Program-made: the position numbers and the translations under genes
Notes under the pieces: model-generated
The model's input: only the letters and a program-made list of their open reading frames with translations
Told to the model about the DNA's origin: nothing
Database searches by the model: none
DNA from: Eggerthellaceae bacterium
GTDB taxonomy: Bacteria; Actinomycetota; Coriobacteriia; Coriobacteriales; Eggerthellaceae
Reading direction: 5' to 3'
Length of the DNA: 7,450 nucleotides
NCBI GenBank assembly: GCA_017533165.1
Contig: JAFXIM010000216.1
Span: forward strand, 1 to 7,450
Part shown: piece after piece, positions 6,532-7,450 of the stretch
How positions within the stretch are numbered: the stretch's first letter is position 1
Layout: every line of letters begins with the position of its first letter

Positions 6532-7305
6532 GTGCATAAGAGAAGAAAGCTCATTGCCGGTAATTGGAAGATGAACAACACCATTCCTGAGGCTGTTGTT
6601 TTGGCTCAGGAAATCAGCAATCGCTTCGAGCGTGATTGGTCTCATCATCTCGATGTGGCCCTTTGCCCGCCTTTCGTTGATTTGAAGCCCGTTAAGACCG
6701 TCCTTGAATTTGACCGTATCGATGTTGCGGTAGGGGCTCAGAACGTCTATTGGAAAGATAGCGGAGCCTATACGGGAGAGATTTCAGCGAAGATGCTCAA
6801 GGATATCGGATGCGAGTATTGCATCGTCGGTCACTCTGAGCGCCGCAATATCTTCGGTGAGACCAACGAGGAGGTAAACCTCAAGATCAAGGCCCTGTTA
6901 GCTGCGGGTATTAAGCCTATCGTGTGCGTTGGCGAGTCTCTGTCTGTTCGTGATGCGCAAAGCTACCTCGAGTACGTATCAGCACAGGTGCGTGCCGCCT
7001 TTGCTGGCGTAGAAGACGCAGCTGCCGCCGAGTGCGTCGTTGCTTATGAGCCCATTTGGGCAATTGGCACGGGTCGTACCGCAACGCCTGAGCAGGCTCA
7101 GGAGGTATGCGCTGCCGTGCGCAAGGTTCTTTCCGAAATGTATGGTGATGAAACAGCAACGTCCATGCGCGTTCTTTATGGCGGGTCAATGAACGAAGGC
7201 AATGCTGACCTTTTGCTTGCCATGCCCGATATTGATGGCGGTCTCATTGGCGGTGCAAGCCTCAAGTCCCAATCCTTCATCGAGATCGTAAAGGCTGCCC
7301 TGTAA
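6532..7305 (+). CDS. tpiA: Triosephosphate isomerase
   Basis: TpiA interconverts dihydroxyacetone phosphate and glyceraldehyde-3-phosphate, feeding the GAPDH step encoded upstream. It is a cytoplasmic TIM-barrel dimer. The product is 257 residues from a GTG start, a normal length. The active site is complete: Asn11 and Lys13 in AGNWKMN, His101 in VGHSERR (99-105), and the catalytic Glu173 in [11 protein letters not shown] (171-181), which leads into the flexible lid loop. The phosphate-binding segments [10 protein letters not shown] (216-225) and IGGASLKS (239-246) are also present. The short N-terminal HKRRK leader is ordinary for the family. The TAA stop shares one base with an ATG for gpmI (TAATG), suggesting coupled translation into the next gene. 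Confidence 0.97.
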   Translation: MHKRRKLIAGNWKMNNTIPEAVVLAQEISNRFERDWSHHLDVALCPPFVDLKPVKTVLEFDRIDVAVGAQNVYWKDSGAYTGEISAKMLKDIGCEYCIVGHSERRNIFGETNEEVNLKIKALLAAGIKPIVCVGESLSVRDAQSYLEYVSAQVRAAFAGVEDAAAAECVVAYEPIWAIGTGRTATPEQAQEVCAAVRKVLSEMYGDETATSMRVLYGGSMNEGNADLLLAMPDIDGGLIGGASLKSQSFIEIVKAAL

Positions 7306-7450
7306 TGCTTAAGGAAACTTCAGTGAGCCGGGAGAATCTCGTTCTCCCGGCTTGTCTCATTATCATGGACGGCTATGGGCTCTCCGAAGCAAGCGAGGGA
7401 AACGCTATCTCACTTGCCAAGACGCCCGTGCTTGACGACCTGTTCGCGCA
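7305..7450 (+). CDS. gpmI: 2,3-bisphosphoglycerate-independent phosphoglycerate mutase, N-terminal fragment (3' end outside window)
   Basis: GpmI interconverts 3- and 2-phosphoglycerate with a Mn2+-dependent phosphoserine mechanism; it belongs to the alkaline phosphatase superfamily. Only about 48 residues are visible. They show the family's N-terminal strand and metal-ligand motif [11 protein letters not shown] (Asp22 counting from 7305), then the conserved [16 protein letters not shown] segment. The catalytic Ser and the other metal ligands lie beyond the window. The start is ambiguous. ATG 7305 overlaps the tpiA stop but has only a weak AAGG ten nt upstream. GTG 7323 has AAGGA seven nt upstream and gives an N-terminus closer to family length. 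ATG 7365 is too late because it would delete the strand before the metal ligand. A perfect 11-bp hairpin lies within these first codons. Assignment rests on the N-terminal motif alone but is quite characteristic. Confidence 0.87.
   Translation, partial: MLKETSVSRENLVLPACLIIMDGYGLSEASEGNAISLAKTPVLDDLFA
7326..7352 (+). promoter_or_regulatory. Perfect 11-bp hairpin over the gpmI start region
   Basis: AGCCGGGAGAA (7326-7336) and TTCTCCCGGCT (7342-7352) are perfectly complementary around a 5-nt loop TCTCG. In RNA, three G-U/U-G wobbles (7323-7325 with 7353-7355) extend the stem over the candidate GTG start codon. It has terminator-like strength, but the following TGTCTCATTAT is not a clean T-run and the DNA is translated as the gpmI N-terminus. 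Confidence 0.6.

Noticed and set aside
5827..6648. 273-codon open frame on the minus strand opposite pgk and tpiA
   Set aside because: It lies antisense to two clear enzymes with complete motifs. Its predicted protein has no recognisable domain, and such frames arise from codon bias in moderately GC-rich genes.
1..7450. Search for an undescribed accessory, defence or mobile system
   Set aside because: Every gene belongs to a well-known conserved family in the expected order. I found no repeat array, transposase, integrase, toxin-antitoxin pair or unexplained stretch over 300 nt.

Overview
The window is a compact, single-strand block of conserved housekeeping genes, all reading left to right with almost no non-coding DNA. 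The order is uvrC (3' part), rapZ, yvcK, whiA, gap, pgk, tpiA and gpmI (5' part). The uvrC-rapZ-yvcK-whiA-gap-pgk-tpi order is the classic actinobacterial arrangement. Base composition is moderately GC-rich with many G/C third positions, but not as extreme as Streptomyces or Mycobacterium. A cofactor-independent phosphoglycerate mutase follows tpiA, where many actinobacteria have secG. Together these suggest a Coriobacteriia-type actinobacterium (Collinsella/Olsenella/Atopobium/Eggerthella relatives). That assignment is inference from gene order and composition, not from a marker gene.

Region 1 (1-4163): the DNA-repair and regulator group. The C-terminal nuclease and helix-hairpin-helix half of UvrC ends at 1125. 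RapZ (P-loop protein), YvcK (cell-wall/central-carbon regulator) and WhiA (sporulation/cell-division regulator fold) follow. Stops and starts in this group overlap or nearly touch, which suggests one transcript with translational coupling.

Region 2 (4164-4273): the only substantial intergenic gap before the glycolytic genes. It holds a 26-nt, almost unbroken alternating purine-pyrimidine tract, a short ATATG/CATAT dyad and a good ribosome binding site for gap. I could not identify a convincing sigma-70 promoter.

Region 3 (4274-7450): lower glycolysis in near-pathway order: GAPDH, phosphoglycerate kinase, triosephosphate isomerase and the start of phosphoglycerate mutase. Two strong 11-bp hairpins with 5-nt loops lie at the gap/pgk junction and over the start of gpmI. 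They could set the relative expression of the cistrons.

The most unusual protein-level signal is in GAPDH. The near-invariant SCTTN active-site motif reads SCAGN, and two further substrate/NAD loops diverge with it, while the catalytic Cys and His are kept. I see no mobile element, CRISPR array, tRNA/rRNA, defence system or other cryptic accessory system here.
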